From Oleispira sp036960605 (GTDB lineage Bacteria; Pseudomonadota; Gammaproteobacteria; Pseudomonadales; Oceanobacteraceae), in NCBI GenBank assembly GCA_036960605.1, contig JBALXI010000018.1, forward strand, positions 21,279-85,278: DNA of 64,000 nt. Direction: 5' to 3'. The translations under genes and the position numbers were made by a program. The notes below the pieces were generated by a model. It ran no database searches and was not told the origin of the DNA. It saw only the letters and a program-made list of their open reading frames with translations. This document shows, in pieces, positions 25,791 through 34,994 of the stretch. The stretch's first letter is position 1, and each line of letters starts with the position of its first letter.

Positions 25791-28721
25791 TTAATGCTGT
25801 AAAAGTTGATACAAGGTTTCTAAATCGCTACCTGCCCATAACGCTAATAGCAGGTTGTCAGATTTAGCTTCTGCATCTATTCGCCATTGCTGGTTCCAGC
25901 CAGCGTGACAACCGTAGGTAATTAAGCGGCTATTAACCCGATCAAAATCAACACATTTATTATTGGCCCCATTCTTAATGGTACTATTGTCGGCAAGAGT
26001 CCATAGCTGCGCACTGGAATTAACTTCACAACTCGCTAAACCTAAACGGCTTCCTGTTGCGAGTATGCACATAGAAGGCTGCGACGCTAAATGAATACGC
26101 CCCTGAGCATCAACGATCCAACTACCAGCATCAACAGCCTCTGTTGATGCATCGAGATAGCCACCGGCATCAAGCTCGGCAGTGAAATATTGCGGACCTT
26201 GAATAATGTAACCCTCCATTGGCATTGATTGACCTTCTGCAAGGATGCCGTTGGCGACTAATTCTGCACGCATTTGCAGCGCTTTTTCAGCCATCGTTGT
26301 TTGCTTTTGCATAAGCTGTTGCAAAGCGAACTTTAACTTTATTGAAGTTTGCTGCTGGCTCACATAATTCTGCCATACAGTTTTTGCTTCGGCCGTTAAA
26401 CCCTTTGTTAACTCTTCTGCGCTATAGCTCGCAAGCAGATCAGATATCGGCAAACTTAATGATGGAATAGTCTCCATTGATATTGCACTAAAAGCTTCAC
26501 TCAATTGCACCATTTCATTCGCTCGCAAGCCAACATATCCTGCTTCTTGACCCACAATCGCAAGCTCGGGCAAAGCAGGAATAATTCCATCAAATTCAGT
26601 AGATGCTAATTCAACATCCGTTCCCATACGACGACAGGTAACGCTGGCTGATGTGGGTAAATAATCGGCGGCGACATTAATATGCAGCTGGTTAATACTT
26701 CCTGAATGATGACGAGTACCTGCCAAAGCAATCTTGCGTGGCTGGTTTGCTGTATTGTTTATTGCTAACCAACAGATACCATCGGTTTGGGTAAGGTCGG
26801 GCGCAGGTAAATCAAATACATTGCCATAGTTACCATGAAATACTGGGTAGATTAATGCGCTCGCTCCAGTAGGATCATAACCCCCTAGGATAGTCGCCAC
26901 GGGTACACCGACTTGCTGCGCCGCTAAGCGCTGGTCTTCAGCAGGGTAATCAAACTGTAGATAACTGCCCGTACTCTCATCCCACTTTTTATAACCGCTA
27001 GCAAAGTTGCTATCAGCGAGTGGAAAGCGCTCTAAATGATTTTGAATAATACGTGCCGAGTAGCCAGTATGATAAGTATATACCGAGAAGCGAGAGCTAT
27101 TAGAACCCCCTGACATTGCATCGTGGTGATAGCGATAAATACCTTTATAGTGCTCTGGGCTTGATTCAACAATACCACTATAAAGACTGCTACGAAGACG
27201 ATTACGGTGAGCAATAAAACCCCAGCCGCTATCCGCATGATGACGCTTCCAACGCTGATCTTCGGTTAATGAACTACCTGGGTAATGCCCTAAACCATAA
27301 CCATGTCCCCACTCGTGACTCGCTTCATTACCCCAGCTGTTATACAAAGTCCCAATACCGTTACCGCCACTTAAGCCATGACCTTGGCGACCATTTTGAT
27401 AATTTCCCCAAGCGTGGTGATTAGTCACTTGCTTGAATAAATGTGGATAAGACTGTCGATTGTTATTACTGGTGATACCAAAATTGGCCAGATTAATCCC
27501 CGTGCTCACTTGTGACTTAGCAACGCTCTCGCGCATGTCACCGCTATAAACCCCACCATCACCTGCGCTAGCCGTATCGTATATTGTGCCATCAGCAACG
27601 ATAGTTTTGCTTAATTCCATATCCGCATAACTGGCAACGACTAGTTTTGATACGGGAACTGTTTGAAAATAATCAGCCGCTGCTGACCAAGGATTATTTA
27701 AAGTAAAATGCCCAGCGACTTTATCAACATGGGTCAACATTCCCAAACGAATACTTTGAAGAATAATTTGGCTCGCCTCACCGATATCGATATTAGCAGC
27801 GATTAATTCTCCACTCACTTCGCTAGCGCTATCTTGATTACTGGTGAATTTTAATGACATGCCATTACGGATGACATCCCAAGGAAGCTCGACACTCCAA
27901 GCTGAATGCGAATATTCAATATTTATCGGACCTTCATAATCCGATTTATATAACGCATAAGGGTGCGTCATTGGATAATGGCCTAGAGCTTCACCGTTTA
28001 ATGAAACTTCCACATCAACGTTAATCGGCATGTGTGTTGTATCAGGATTGAATAGAAGTAACGCATCGCGCAAGGCAACTAGTCTAGGCATATAGCGGCT
28101 TTGTGTTTCATCCCCAGTATTTCGTTCAAAGTTATTATTGGGGGCGACTGAGTGCGATTGCACAAATTTAACCTGACCTGCTAAATCACCACTAAGGTGA
28201 TTAACCAAAGGGCGTGGGTTTTCTGCAAAATCTGTCGAATTGAAATCCAGAGAATCAGGAATTAATAAGCTTTCTTTATACTGCACAGTTAATGAACTTT
28301 CTAAGCTTACCTGCGCTAAACCTCGTGTCGCTGTAAGAATTAATTCATGCCCAGCATGAACATCAGCGGTGGTGGCGGTACCTTTAATGCTGCCAGTATT
28401 GCTATCAATTACAGCCCAATTAGGCAGTGAGCTCGCACTAAATTTGATGCCTGAATTTTGTATAGAAAAAGCAGGAGATTGATAGGCAAGATCAACGATG
28501 GCTTTGTGACTAGCTGGATTAATACTATTTAGAGCAGATGCCAGTTCAGCGAGTTCCGCCTGGCTAGGTTGTTGGACTTCAGGCTGTTGCTCTTCTGGTT
28601 GATGGATTTCTGGATCAGGAGTTGGCGTTATTTCTTCAGTTTTCCCTGGGCTGGATGTTCCGCCACCGCAAGCGAGCAATGATGAAAGCAGGCCAGCAAT
28701 TATTATTGTTCTATTCAGCAT
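25791..28721 (-). CDS. M66 (StcE/TagA-like) lipoprotein metalloprotease with ricin-type domain
   Basis: A 976-aa secreted protein. A lipoprotein signal peptide (lipobox LLAC near residues 14-18) leads into a Pro/Glu/Gln-rich linker. Residues about 55-150 look like a putative Ig/cadherin-like domain (GIKFSASSLPNWAVIDSNTGSIKG). The catalytic region has HEWGHGYGLGHYPG (about 467-480), the long zinc motif of the M66 family, whose known members cut mucin-type glycoproteins. Residues about 865-955 carry two QxW-type repeats (SAQLWTLAD, NQQWRID), indicating a ricin-like carbohydrate-binding trefoil. Full length by domain content. Confidence 0.88.
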   Translation of the reverse strand: MLNRTIIIAGLLSSLLACGGGTSSPGKTEEITPTPDPEIHQPEEQQPEVQQPSQAELAELASALNSINPASHKAIVDLAYQSPAFSIQNSGIKFSASSLPNWAVIDSNTGSIKGTATTADVHAGHELILTATRGLAQVSLESSLTVQYKESLLIPDSLDFNSTDFAENPRPLVNHLSGDLAGQVKFVQSHSVAPNNNFERNTGDETQSRYMPRLVALRDALLLFNPDTTHMPINVDVEVSLNGEALGHYPMTHPYALYKSDYEGPINIEYSHSAWSVELPWDVIRNGMSLKFTSNQDSASEVSGELIAANIDIGEASQIILQSIRLGMLTHVDKVAGHFTLNNPWSAAADYFQTVPVSKLVVASYADMELSKTIVADGTIYDTASAGDGGVYSGDMRESVAKSQVSTGINLANFGITSNNNRQSYPHLFKQVTNHHAWGNYQNGRQGHGLSGGNGIGTLYNSWGNEASHEWGHGYGLGHYPGSSLTEDQRWKRHHADSGWGFIAHRNRLRSSLYSGIVESSPEHYKGIYRYHHDAMSGGSNSSRFSVYTYHTGYSARIIQNHLERFPLADSNFASGYKKWDESTGSYLQFDYPAEDQRLAAQQVGVPVATILGGYDPTGASALIYPVFHGNYGNVFDLPAPDLTQTDGICWLAINNTANQPRKIALAGTRHHSGSINQLHINVAADYLPTSASVTCRRMGTDVELASTEFDGIIPALPELAIVGQEAGYVGLRANEMVQLSEAFSAISMETIPSLSLPISDLLASYSAEELTKGLTAEAKTVWQNYVSQQQTSIKLKFALQQLMQKQTTMAEKALQMRAELVANGILAEGQSMPMEGYIIQGPQYFTAELDAGGYLDASTEAVDAGSWIVDAQGRIHLASQPSMCILATGSRLGLASCEVNSSAQLWTLADNSTIKNGANNKCVDFDRVNSRLITYGCHAGWNQQWRIDAEAKSDNLLLALWAGSDLETLYQLLQH

Positions 28722-28967
28722 ATTTGATCTTATTACGTCGATTATGATTAGGACATATTAATGATAAGTTCCTAGTTTTAATAGCTAATAAAGGGCCAAG
28801 CTAAATATCTGTGAACCAGTCACTATCTTGAACATAAAATCTGTTTATTTATATTATTAATGAAATTAACAGAGACATTAAATCAGCAGCAGGGTTAGTG
28901 TTAAGGCAGTTCTGAACTAAGCAGTAAGTTAAATAATATATTTATATAAGTATTCAAAAAATATTCC

Positions 28968-29036
28968 ATATCTGCTGAATACTATTCTCAATATAGCATT
29001 CAGCCAATGCCAAAATGGTTAGCCTCGGGTTAGCAT
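28968..29036 (-). pseudogene. Remnant of a GMC oxidoreductase 3' end
   Basis: Read on the minus strand this stretch gives ANPRLTILALAECYIENSIQ, matching the C-terminus of the intact GMC oxidoreductase at 52741 (VNPALTISALAERNIEKIIQ). The DNA also aligns by eye over about 70 bp. No open frame continues upstream, so it is a leftover of a deleted relative. It lies in the 357-bp gap 28722-29078, where I see nothing else clear. Confidence 0.6.
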
Positions 29037-29078
29037 ACAACTGAAGGCGCTCGGGTCTCAGCAATAACTGACTTAGCA

Positions 29079-29393
29079 TCAAGGCAATAACAAGGCGCCA
29101 GAATCTTGCAAGGGCAGCATAACCTCCATTTCAATTGTTTCTGCATGCAGTAACTGCATTAAGTGGGCGAGTGATGCTTTCTTGGCCATGAGTTCATTTG
29201 AATTATGAGCATCTTCTGTTGTCTGCCAAAAATAGACCTCAACCCAGCGACCTTGACTGTCTTTGCTCAAAGATTGGAACAAAAATCCGGGTAGTATTTT
29301 AAGGTCAGGAAGCATGGCATTAACAGCGGCCACCATTTGCTCATCCGTTACTTCAGCTTTGGCTTGCCAGCTCAGTATTTCAGTTACATACAT
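29079..29393 (-). CDS. ABM-like dimeric alpha/beta-barrel protein
   Basis: A 104-aa protein (VTEILSWQAKAEVTDEQMVAAVNAM, PGFLFQSLSKDSQGRWVEVYFWQTTEDAHNSNELM) with the pattern of antibiotic-biosynthesis-monooxygenase-like small barrels. They act on quinone-like compounds or simply bind ligands. It is divergent from the LysR gene at 29495, its likely regulator. Enzymatic role not provable here. Confidence 0.75.
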   Translation of the reverse strand: MYVTEILSWQAKAEVTDEQMVAAVNAMLPDLKILPGFLFQSLSKDSQGRWVEVYFWQTTEDAHNSNELMAKKASLAHLMQLLHAETIEMEVMLPLQDSGALLLP

Positions 29394-29494
29394 ATCAATT
29401 ACTCATCAAAATAAAGAAGTAGCTATGATATTCACTAATTAATAAGAGATAATCAGCCATATTAAGACTTCACTATTCTCAATATGGAACGAAT

Positions 29495-30361
29495 ATGAAC
29501 AGCTTTGAGCGTGCCTCGCTATTTTTATTGGTCGTAGATCAGGGCTCTTTGGCGGGTGCAGCTCGACAAAAGGGCATTAGTCCGTCGGTTGTCAGTAAAA
29601 GATTGGCTGAGTTAGAGCAAGTATTAGGAGTGCAACTATTGCGTCGCACAACTCGACGTATGTCGTTAACGGAAGCGGGGGAGCAGTTCTACCAACAAAT
29701 GCGACACCTTGATGGTCAATGGCAGAGTTTATTAGATGAAACCGCCAGTCTAGGCCAAGAAGCAAAAGGAGTATTAACCATTGCCGCACCTCAACCTGTG
29801 TTAACGCGTGTGCTATTAGCGGTAGTGAATGAATTTCAGCAACAAAACCCACAGATAGAAATAGTATTGCAAGCGGCTGATTATAATGACTTGCCTAGAT
29901 CAGAAGCTGATATCACCCTTTGTCGACAACTTGAAACCTTAGACACAGCCACCACTATTGGTGTGCCTCTGTGTGATTATTCAAATAGCCTCTTTGCAGC
30001 CCCAGAATATTTAGAAAAGTCAGAGCCCAAAAATACTCAAGCATTAGTAGACTACGCTTGTTTAGCCTATGGCCTCACGAGCCCCAATACTTGGACATTT
30101 TCTAATGGTGAAAGCATTGCAGTTAACTCATCGTTACTGACCAATAATACCGAAGTCATTATTCAGTCAGCGATTGCAGCGCACGGCATTGCCTACATTC
30201 CAGCCATGATTATTCAGCAAGAGCTGGCAGACAAAAAGTTGCAGCCAATTTTACCCGAGGTAAAAAGTCGAAACTTTCAACTATGGGCTTATTACCAAAA
30301 ACTAGACTATGTCCCGGTAAAAATCAGAGTCTTTTTGGATTATTTGAAAACCGTATTTTAG
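29495..30361 (+). CDS. LysR-family regulator
   Basis: A 288-aa regulator. HTH residues 3-60 (FERASLFLLVVDQGSLAGAARQKGISPSVVSKRLAELEQVLGVQLLRRTTRRMSLT) and a CrgA-like effector domain that is somewhat diverged: the usual IDLAIRIG block reads SEADITLCRQLETLD. It ends 3 bp before the convergent oxidoreductase gene. Probably controls the divergent ABM-like gene. Confidence 0.9.
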   Translation: MNSFERASLFLLVVDQGSLAGAARQKGISPSVVSKRLAELEQVLGVQLLRRTTRRMSLTEAGEQFYQQMRHLDGQWQSLLDETASLGQEAKGVLTIAAPQPVLTRVLLAVVNEFQQQNPQIEIVLQAADYNDLPRSEADITLCRQLETLDTATTIGVPLCDYSNSLFAAPEYLEKSEPKNTQALVDYACLAYGLTSPNTWTFSNGESIAVNSSLLTNNTEVIIQSAIAAHGIAYIPAMIIQQELADKKLQPILPEVKSRNFQLWAYYQKLDYVPVKIRVFLDYLKTVF

Positions 30362-30364
30362 CCA

Positions 30365-31288
30365 TTACCAACTCATTACAATTCGTCCGCGACGGCCTTT
30401 TTGTTGCAAGCGAGAAAAAGCCTCAAGGTAATCGGTAAACTTAAACTCTTTATCCACAGCGGCTTTGAGTTTACCTTCGTCTACCCAGTTAGCAATACGC
30501 GTTAGATTTTCAAAGTTACCATGCATCACCATTAAATAACCGACTTGAGCATCTTCCGATTCGCCGCCATTTTCTGGGTTGGGTTCTGCCGGAATAAAAA
30601 TGCCATTAGCGGGTAAAAGTTTTTTCATATCTGACAATGTTTGCTGATTGGTCAAATCCAAAATTACATCAAACTTTTCTGTGAGCTGCTTTATGTCTAT
30701 CTGGTTGTAGTCATACACTTTATCAGCACCATAAGACTGCAAATGTTCAGCTTGAGAATCTCCAGCAATGGCGGTGACATGAGCACCTAGAAGTTTAGCA
30801 ATTTGAATACCTTGCAGCCCAAGCCCCCCAGCCGCACCGTTTATTAGTAACTTCATGCCAGCTTCAATCTTCCCCAGTTCTTGCAAAGCAACCAGCGTAG
30901 TGAGTGAACCAAGGGGTATCGCAGCCGCGTGTGAGAAATCCATATTGGCAGGCATTAACGCCATATAATCTTCATTAATTGCTATGTATTCCGCATGGCT
31001 TTTCCAGCCAGTAATCATATTCACATAACCAAATACCCGGTCGCCACGTTTGAATCTCTTACCGTCAGACTCGACGATACCTGAGAACTCAAGACCAGAT
31101 TGTACGTCTTTATCAACCCCATATTCAGAAAAATACTCATCGAAGCGACCCTCGGCACTCTCGGCATCATAAGGATTTACAGAGGCGCTTTTCACTCTAA
31201 TCAAGACTTCATCTTGCTCAGGTAATGGGCGAGTTAGATTCTCTTTTAGTACAAACTTCTTATTACTATCAACAACTAAGCCTTTCAT
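30365..31288 (-). CDS. NADP-dependent MDR/quinone oxidoreductase
   Basis: A 307-aa medium-chain reductase of the zinc-free quinone oxidoreductase type. It has VLIRVKSASVNPYDAE near the N-terminus, GLEFSGIVESDGKRFKRGDRVFGY, then the nucleotide-binding LLINGAAGGLGLQGIQIAKLLGA, and FDVILDLT. Preceded by GGAGAGA. It is divergent from a TetR gene, and two TetR-like palindromes lie between them, so repression by that protein is likely. Substrate unknown. Confidence 0.92.
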   Translation of the reverse strand: MKGLVVDSNKKFVLKENLTRPLPEQDEVLIRVKSASVNPYDAESAEGRFDEYFSEYGVDKDVQSGLEFSGIVESDGKRFKRGDRVFGYVNMITGWKSHAEYIAINEDYMALMPANMDFSHAAAIPLGSLTTLVALQELGKIEAGMKLLINGAAGGLGLQGIQIAKLLGAHVTAIAGDSQAEHLQSYGADKVYDYNQIDIKQLTEKFDVILDLTNQQTLSDMKKLLPANGIFIPAEPNPENGGESEDAQVGYLMVMHGNFENLTRIANWVDEGKLKAAVDKEFKFTDYLEAFSRLQQKGRRGRIVMSW

Positions 31289-31309
31289 TCTATCTCTCCA
31301 ATAGTGTTT

Positions 31310-31327
31310 TAGGTCGCTCGACCTAAT
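31310..31327. promoter_or_regulatory. TetR-type operator 1
   Basis: A perfect palindrome, TTAGGTCG-CT-CGACCTAA, lies 22 bp upstream of the oxidoreductase start. It shares the half-site TAGGTC with the second palindrome seven bases further on. Confidence 0.8.
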
Positions 31328-31333
31328 TAATAT

Positions 31334-31349
31334 AGGTCGGTTGACCTAG
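31334..31349. promoter_or_regulatory. TetR-type operator 2
   Basis: TAGGTC-GGTT-GACCTA, the second copy of the TAGGTC palindrome, lies 56 bp upstream of the TetR start. Two matching operators in a divergent control region point to joint repression of both genes, including TetR autoregulation. Confidence 0.8.
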
Positions 31350-31405
31350 TGTGTCAATGGCTATATATTTAATGGCTTGAAATAATCGTATTGATAGAGA
31401 AAGTG

Positions 31406-31969
31406 ATGAGTACAAAAACAGAGCACATTTTGCAGTGCGCCATGACTATTTTGAAAGAGTCAGGTGATCAAGGTCTTACCATGAGAAAGATCGCAGAAGC
31501 CGCAGATATGCGTCTGAGTAATGTGCAGTATTATTTCAAAACCAAAGAGTTGTTATTAGGTGCATTGCTAGAAGAGTTTTTATTAGACTATGCCCAATCG
31601 ATGCAAGCGCTTGTATTACCAGACAAGCTTGATGCCGAACAGAAATTGAAGCACTTAACCTTTCATATCTTAAATGATATTGAAAAAAGTGAGTGTGCGG
31701 TGGTATTCAAAGAAATCTGGGCAATTGCAGAACGTAATAGTGCAGTCAAAAAGGCAGCCGATGATTATTATGCCAAACTTCATCAAATGCTATTTGATGA
31801 GCTAAAACAAATTGCACCTAATGAATGTAAAAGCCAGACGATTAATAATGCGGTCGCTATTTTACTGCCCTTTATCGAGGGCTACTGCATTACCTCTTCT
31901 AACCTGAAAGTCTCTAGTAAAAAGCTAGCCGAGCAGCTTGCACTCATATTGTATCGGCTAATAAATTAG
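31406..31969 (+). CDS. TetR-family repressor
   Basis: A 187-aa regulator from the ATG at 31406 (MSTKTEHILQCAMTILKESGDQGLTMRKIAEAADMRLSNVQYYFKTKELLLGALL); a TTG five codons upstream is open. Residues 22-55 are the HTH, and the C-terminal helices form the ligand pocket. It is divergent from the MDR oxidoreductase, with paired palindromes between. I infer it senses a substrate or product of that enzyme. Confidence 0.9.
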   Translation: MSTKTEHILQCAMTILKESGDQGLTMRKIAEAADMRLSNVQYYFKTKELLLGALLEEFLLDYAQSMQALVLPDKLDAEQKLKHLTFHILNDIEKSECAVVFKEIWAIAERNSAVKKAADDYYAKLHQMLFDELKQIAPNECKSQTINNAVAILLPFIEGYCITSSNLKVSSKKLAEQLALILYRLIN

Positions 31970-31973
31970 ACCC

Positions 31974-33035
31974 TCAACGATAAGAAAATCGACTCCTATA
32001 TTCCTGCATGGTTAAACCGGTTAGACGCTTAAATAAACGCCGAAATGATGTTGGGTCTTCGTACCCCGCATTCCAAATCAATGTGCTAATCGGTTTATTA
32101 CTAGACTCTAAATTTATTTTAACCTGCTCTACTCGAAAACGTTGTAAGTAAGAGAGCGGAGTTTCGCCTGTTGATTTTTTAAAGCGGCGAGAAAGTTGGC
32201 GTAATCCTATTCCTTCTTGGTCAGCAAAAATGGCGATATTTACGTCATTCTGAAAGTTAGACTCTAAATGATTTTGCAACTTTATGACCAGGGTATCGGA
32301 ATGATTTTTGTCCGGTTTAAATATAGCAAAACGACTTTGCAAATCTAAATTCATTTCTATCATCATGAGCTTAGCGGTTGCTAAAGCCAATTCACGGCTA
32401 TGAAAGCGAGAAATAAGATAGAGTACTAATTGAGTAACGGCCATGGCTCCTCCTGCGCTAATAATGTCGCCATGATCCAATAGTAACTGTTTGGTATCGA
32501 ACAACTCATTCGGAAACAATTCGCGCGCCGCTTCTGCAGAAGCCCAATGACAGGTTAACGCTCTGCCGTTGGCGATATTGGAAGACGCTAAAATAAAATT
32601 ACCGGTGCAAATACTAGCGACGGTTGTTCCTTCCTTATGCCATTGCTCAAGAGTCAAAAACAAACGATTCATTTTCGCTAACAAGCTTTGAGAATGCTGG
32701 CTTGATAATACTGATTCAAAAGCGCCGGGCAAAATAATAAGATCCGGTCTTTTACAATCTTGGATACGAGTAATAGAACTGATTTCGCTGCCGTTGTAGG
32801 CCTGTACTTTCGTTGTAAGTCCCATTAGCTGATAGCTAAATAAGGGCTCTTCAGTATCAAAATAGTGCTTTAAAGCATAGTTGGCCGCAATGATTAGGTC
32901 GATCGCACTGAATACACTCGACGCTTGGCACCTTTCATTAACAATAATGCCTATCTTAATTCTGGCGGGCTTGATCATAGCAATACCTTGACTGATGGTG
33001 TCCAAATGGACCTTAAAGAGGTCTAACGAGACCAT
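31974..33035 (-). CDS. GlxA-type AraC-family regulator (DJ-1/PfpI sensor domain)
   Basis: A 353-aa regulator. Residues about 20-190 form a DJ-1/PfpI-like domain (CKRPDLIILPGAFESV, the nucleophile-elbow-like ASICTGNFILASSNIANGRALTCHW, DHGDIISAGG). Residues about 240-345 are a double HTH of AraC type (GIGLRQLSRRFKKSTGETPLSYLQRFRVEQVK, NAGYEDPTSFRRLFKRLTGLT). The start could instead be the Met at 32978 (MIKPARIK). It is divergent from the NTF2-like gene at 33099. Confidence 0.92.
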   Translation of the reverse strand: MVSLDLFKVHLDTISQGIAMIKPARIKIGIIVNERCQASSVFSAIDLIIAANYALKHYFDTEEPLFSYQLMGLTTKVQAYNGSEISSITRIQDCKRPDLIILPGAFESVLSSQHSQSLLAKMNRLFLTLEQWHKEGTTVASICTGNFILASSNIANGRALTCHWASAEAARELFPNELFDTKQLLLDHGDIISAGGAMAVTQLVLYLISRFHSRELALATAKLMMIEMNLDLQSRFAIFKPDKNHSDTLVIKLQNHLESNFQNDVNIAIFADQEGIGLRQLSRRFKKSTGETPLSYLQRFRVEQVKINLESSNKPISTLIWNAGYEDPTSFRRLFKRLTGLTMQEYRSRFSYR

Positions 33036-33098
33036 TATTATTCTTTACTTAAAGGCTTACTCTGTCAACACATCAATGGTTGAAGGAAAGCATTCATA

Positions 33099-33575
33099 AT
33101 GAATAATCAGACCCAGAAGTTAGCGCTAGCGACTGAGCTAGCCAGCGTTAAAAGCGATCAAAATATATTGGCTGCGCTGTCCATCTATCATCCCAATGCC
33201 GAGATGATTGCCCCCAGTTTTGATGCGATTGCCAAAGGAAGTACAGAAATAGAACATCAGCTGAATCTCTTTTTTAGCTTATTTCCTGATTACAGTGTCG
33301 AGCTTGAAGAGTACGCTTTTAATGACAATGTGATGCTTGCGACGGGGCAGGTATCGCTCTCGGTTCAGTTGCCTGAAAAGACAACGCCTCGCATTAAACT
33401 GCCTGTTTTTATGGAACTACATTTTTTTGAAAATCGTATCAGCAAAGAAATTTTTAATCTGGATGTCGGAATGATCTGTCGAAAATCAGGCGTTAGCCGA
33501 GAAGAAATTCAGCAGGCACTCGCAACGTATCATGAGTCGAAAAAAGACAGAAAAAACGAATGGGCAGGAGATTAA
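33099..33575 (+). CDS. NTF2/SnoaL-like protein
   Basis: A 158-aa protein behind GAAGGAAAG. It has ALSIYHPNAEMIAPSFDAIAKGSTEIEHQLNLFFSLFPDYSVELEEYAFNDNVM, typical of SnoaL-like polyketide-cyclase/ketosteroid-isomerase-like folds. It is the first gene of a two-gene operon with a DUF3237 protein (3 bp gap), divergent from the GlxA regulator that probably controls it. Confidence 0.82.
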   Translation: MNNQTQKLALATELASVKSDQNILAALSIYHPNAEMIAPSFDAIAKGSTEIEHQLNLFFSLFPDYSVELEEYAFNDNVMLATGQVSLSVQLPEKTTPRIKLPVFMELHFFENRISKEIFNLDVGMICRKSGVSREEIQQALATYHESKKDRKNEWAGD

Positions 33576-33578
33576 GTG

Positions 33579-34058
33579 ATGACGACCAATAACCAAACCA
33601 TCAGAACAGAAGCTTTATTCGACATGCATGTAACATTGAAAGAGCCTTTGAATATAGGCGCATCGCATGTTGGGCATCGTATAATATTTGATGTTGAAAG
33701 CGGATTTTTTACAGGCGAAAAACTGAAAGGGAACCTTAAAGCCAGTGGTGGAGATTGGTTATTAATGCATCCTGATGGCACTTATACACTGGATGTAAGA
33801 GTCTGCCTGGAAACCGATGATGGTGCCCTTATTTATATGAGCTACAAAGGCCGCTGGGTAATTCCTGATCATCTAAAGCAGAAGGTTCTATCCAATGAAA
33901 CCTGTGCAGAGGTCGACCCAGATGAATATTACCAACGTAATCTCATTTTATTTGAAGTCGCCGATAAGCGTTACCAATGGCTTAATAATATCGTTGCCGT
34001 ATCGCAAGGCTATCGAACACCTGTGGGCATATCATATCGCGTAATGGCTGTATTGTAG
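33579..34058 (+). CDS. DUF3237-family protein
   Basis: A 159-aa protein. MHVTLKEPLNIGASHVGHRIIFDVESGFFTGEKLKGNLKASGGDWLLMHPDGTYTLDVRVCLETDDGALIYMSYKGRW is a full match in pattern to DUF3237, a small beta-barrel family of unknown activity. The start is the ATG at 33579, 8 nt after GGAG; a GTG directly before it (33576) is in frame. Cotranscribed with the NTF2-like gene. Confidence 0.85.
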   Translation: MTTNNQTIRTEALFDMHVTLKEPLNIGASHVGHRIIFDVESGFFTGEKLKGNLKASGGDWLLMHPDGTYTLDVRVCLETDDGALIYMSYKGRWVIPDHLKQKVLSNETCAEVDPDEYYQRNLILFEVADKRYQWLNNIVAVSQGYRTPVGISYRVMAVL

Positions 34059-34060
34059 GT

Positions 34061-34105
34061 TTAACAGCCCGGTATCAGCACTTAAATGCCGGGCTGCGTT
34101 AACGA
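34061..34105. terminator. Hairpin between convergent genes
   Basis: TTAAC-AGCCCGG pairs with CCGGGCTG-CGTTAA around a 16-nt loop (arms 34061-34072 and 34089-34102). There is no T-tract on either strand, so it is a weak terminator candidate for the DUF3237 gene or the convergent SDR gene. Confidence 0.45.
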
Positions 34106-34867
34106 TTAAGACCAGCGAACTTGATTCATACCACCGTCGGCTTGAATTTCACTACCATACATATACGACGAATCATCCGAGGCTAAAAATAGCGCAGTTT
34201 TGGCCATCTCGCTGCTATTGCCAACACGAGCAGCGGGTAATTTATTAGCAAACATATCCCACACTTCGCTCACTTCTTCTTCGCTTAAACCTCTGTTCGC
34301 ATGTATCGGAGTATCCACCGGTCCTGGGCTTAATACATTCACTCTGGCACCGACTTTTACCAATTCCGGCGTGAAAGAACGCGCCAAAGAACGAACCGCT
34401 GCTTTACTAGCATTATAAAGCGAAGCACCCTCCATCCCCATTTCGTTCAGGCAAGACGAAACCAAAATCACCGATGCGCCTTTTGATAAATACGGCAGGG
34501 CGTATTTAACGGTGAAAAAGGTGCCTTTGAAATTGACGTTATTAATGAATTCAAACTGCGCTTCATCGGTCGCTTCTAGCAAGCTTGGGCTGAAGATACC
34601 TGCCGATGCAAAAACGATGTCTAAGCGGCCAAATTGCTTATTCACATTTTCGAATAATGATTTGATACTTTCTAAATCCGTCACATCGCCAATATAGCCC
34701 GTCGCGTTATGGCCAATATCAGCAAGGGCTTTATCCAGCTTTTCTTGGCTGCGAGCGAGTAATACAACTTGCGCGCCTTGGCTGGCATATTCCTTTGCAG
34801 TCGCTAGGCCAATGCCACTATTACCACCGGTGATAACAGCCACTTTATTCTGTAATCGAGTATTCAT
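34106..34867 (-). CDS. Short-chain dehydrogenase/reductase
   Basis: A 253-aa classical SDR. TGGNSGIGLATAKEYASQGAQVVLLAR binds NAD(P), then AGIF (FASAGIFSPS), the catalytic Ser in ILVSSCLNEMG, YNASKAAVRSLARSFTPEL with Tyr-x3-Lys, and the C-terminal YMYGSEIQADGGMNQVRW. All catalytic residues are present. Divergent from the LysR gene at 34995. Confidence 0.92.
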   Translation of the reverse strand: MNTRLQNKVAVITGGNSGIGLATAKEYASQGAQVVLLARSQEKLDKALADIGHNATGYIGDVTDLESIKSLFENVNKQFGRLDIVFASAGIFSPSLLEATDEAQFEFINNVNFKGTFFTVKYALPYLSKGASVILVSSCLNEMGMEGASLYNASKAAVRSLARSFTPELVKVGARVNVLSPGPVDTPIHANRGLSEEEVSEVWDMFANKLPAARVGNSSEMAKTALFLASDDSSYMYGSEIQADGGMNQVRWS

Positions 34868-34994
34868 TTTGTATCCTGAGTTTCACTTGTTGGGTTAAGC
34901 TGCCATTATTGAAGTTCCAGATTGATAGATAAATACCCATTTTAGACTAGTAAACATTCCATTTTAGAATGAACAAGAATTGAAAGGAGTGACC

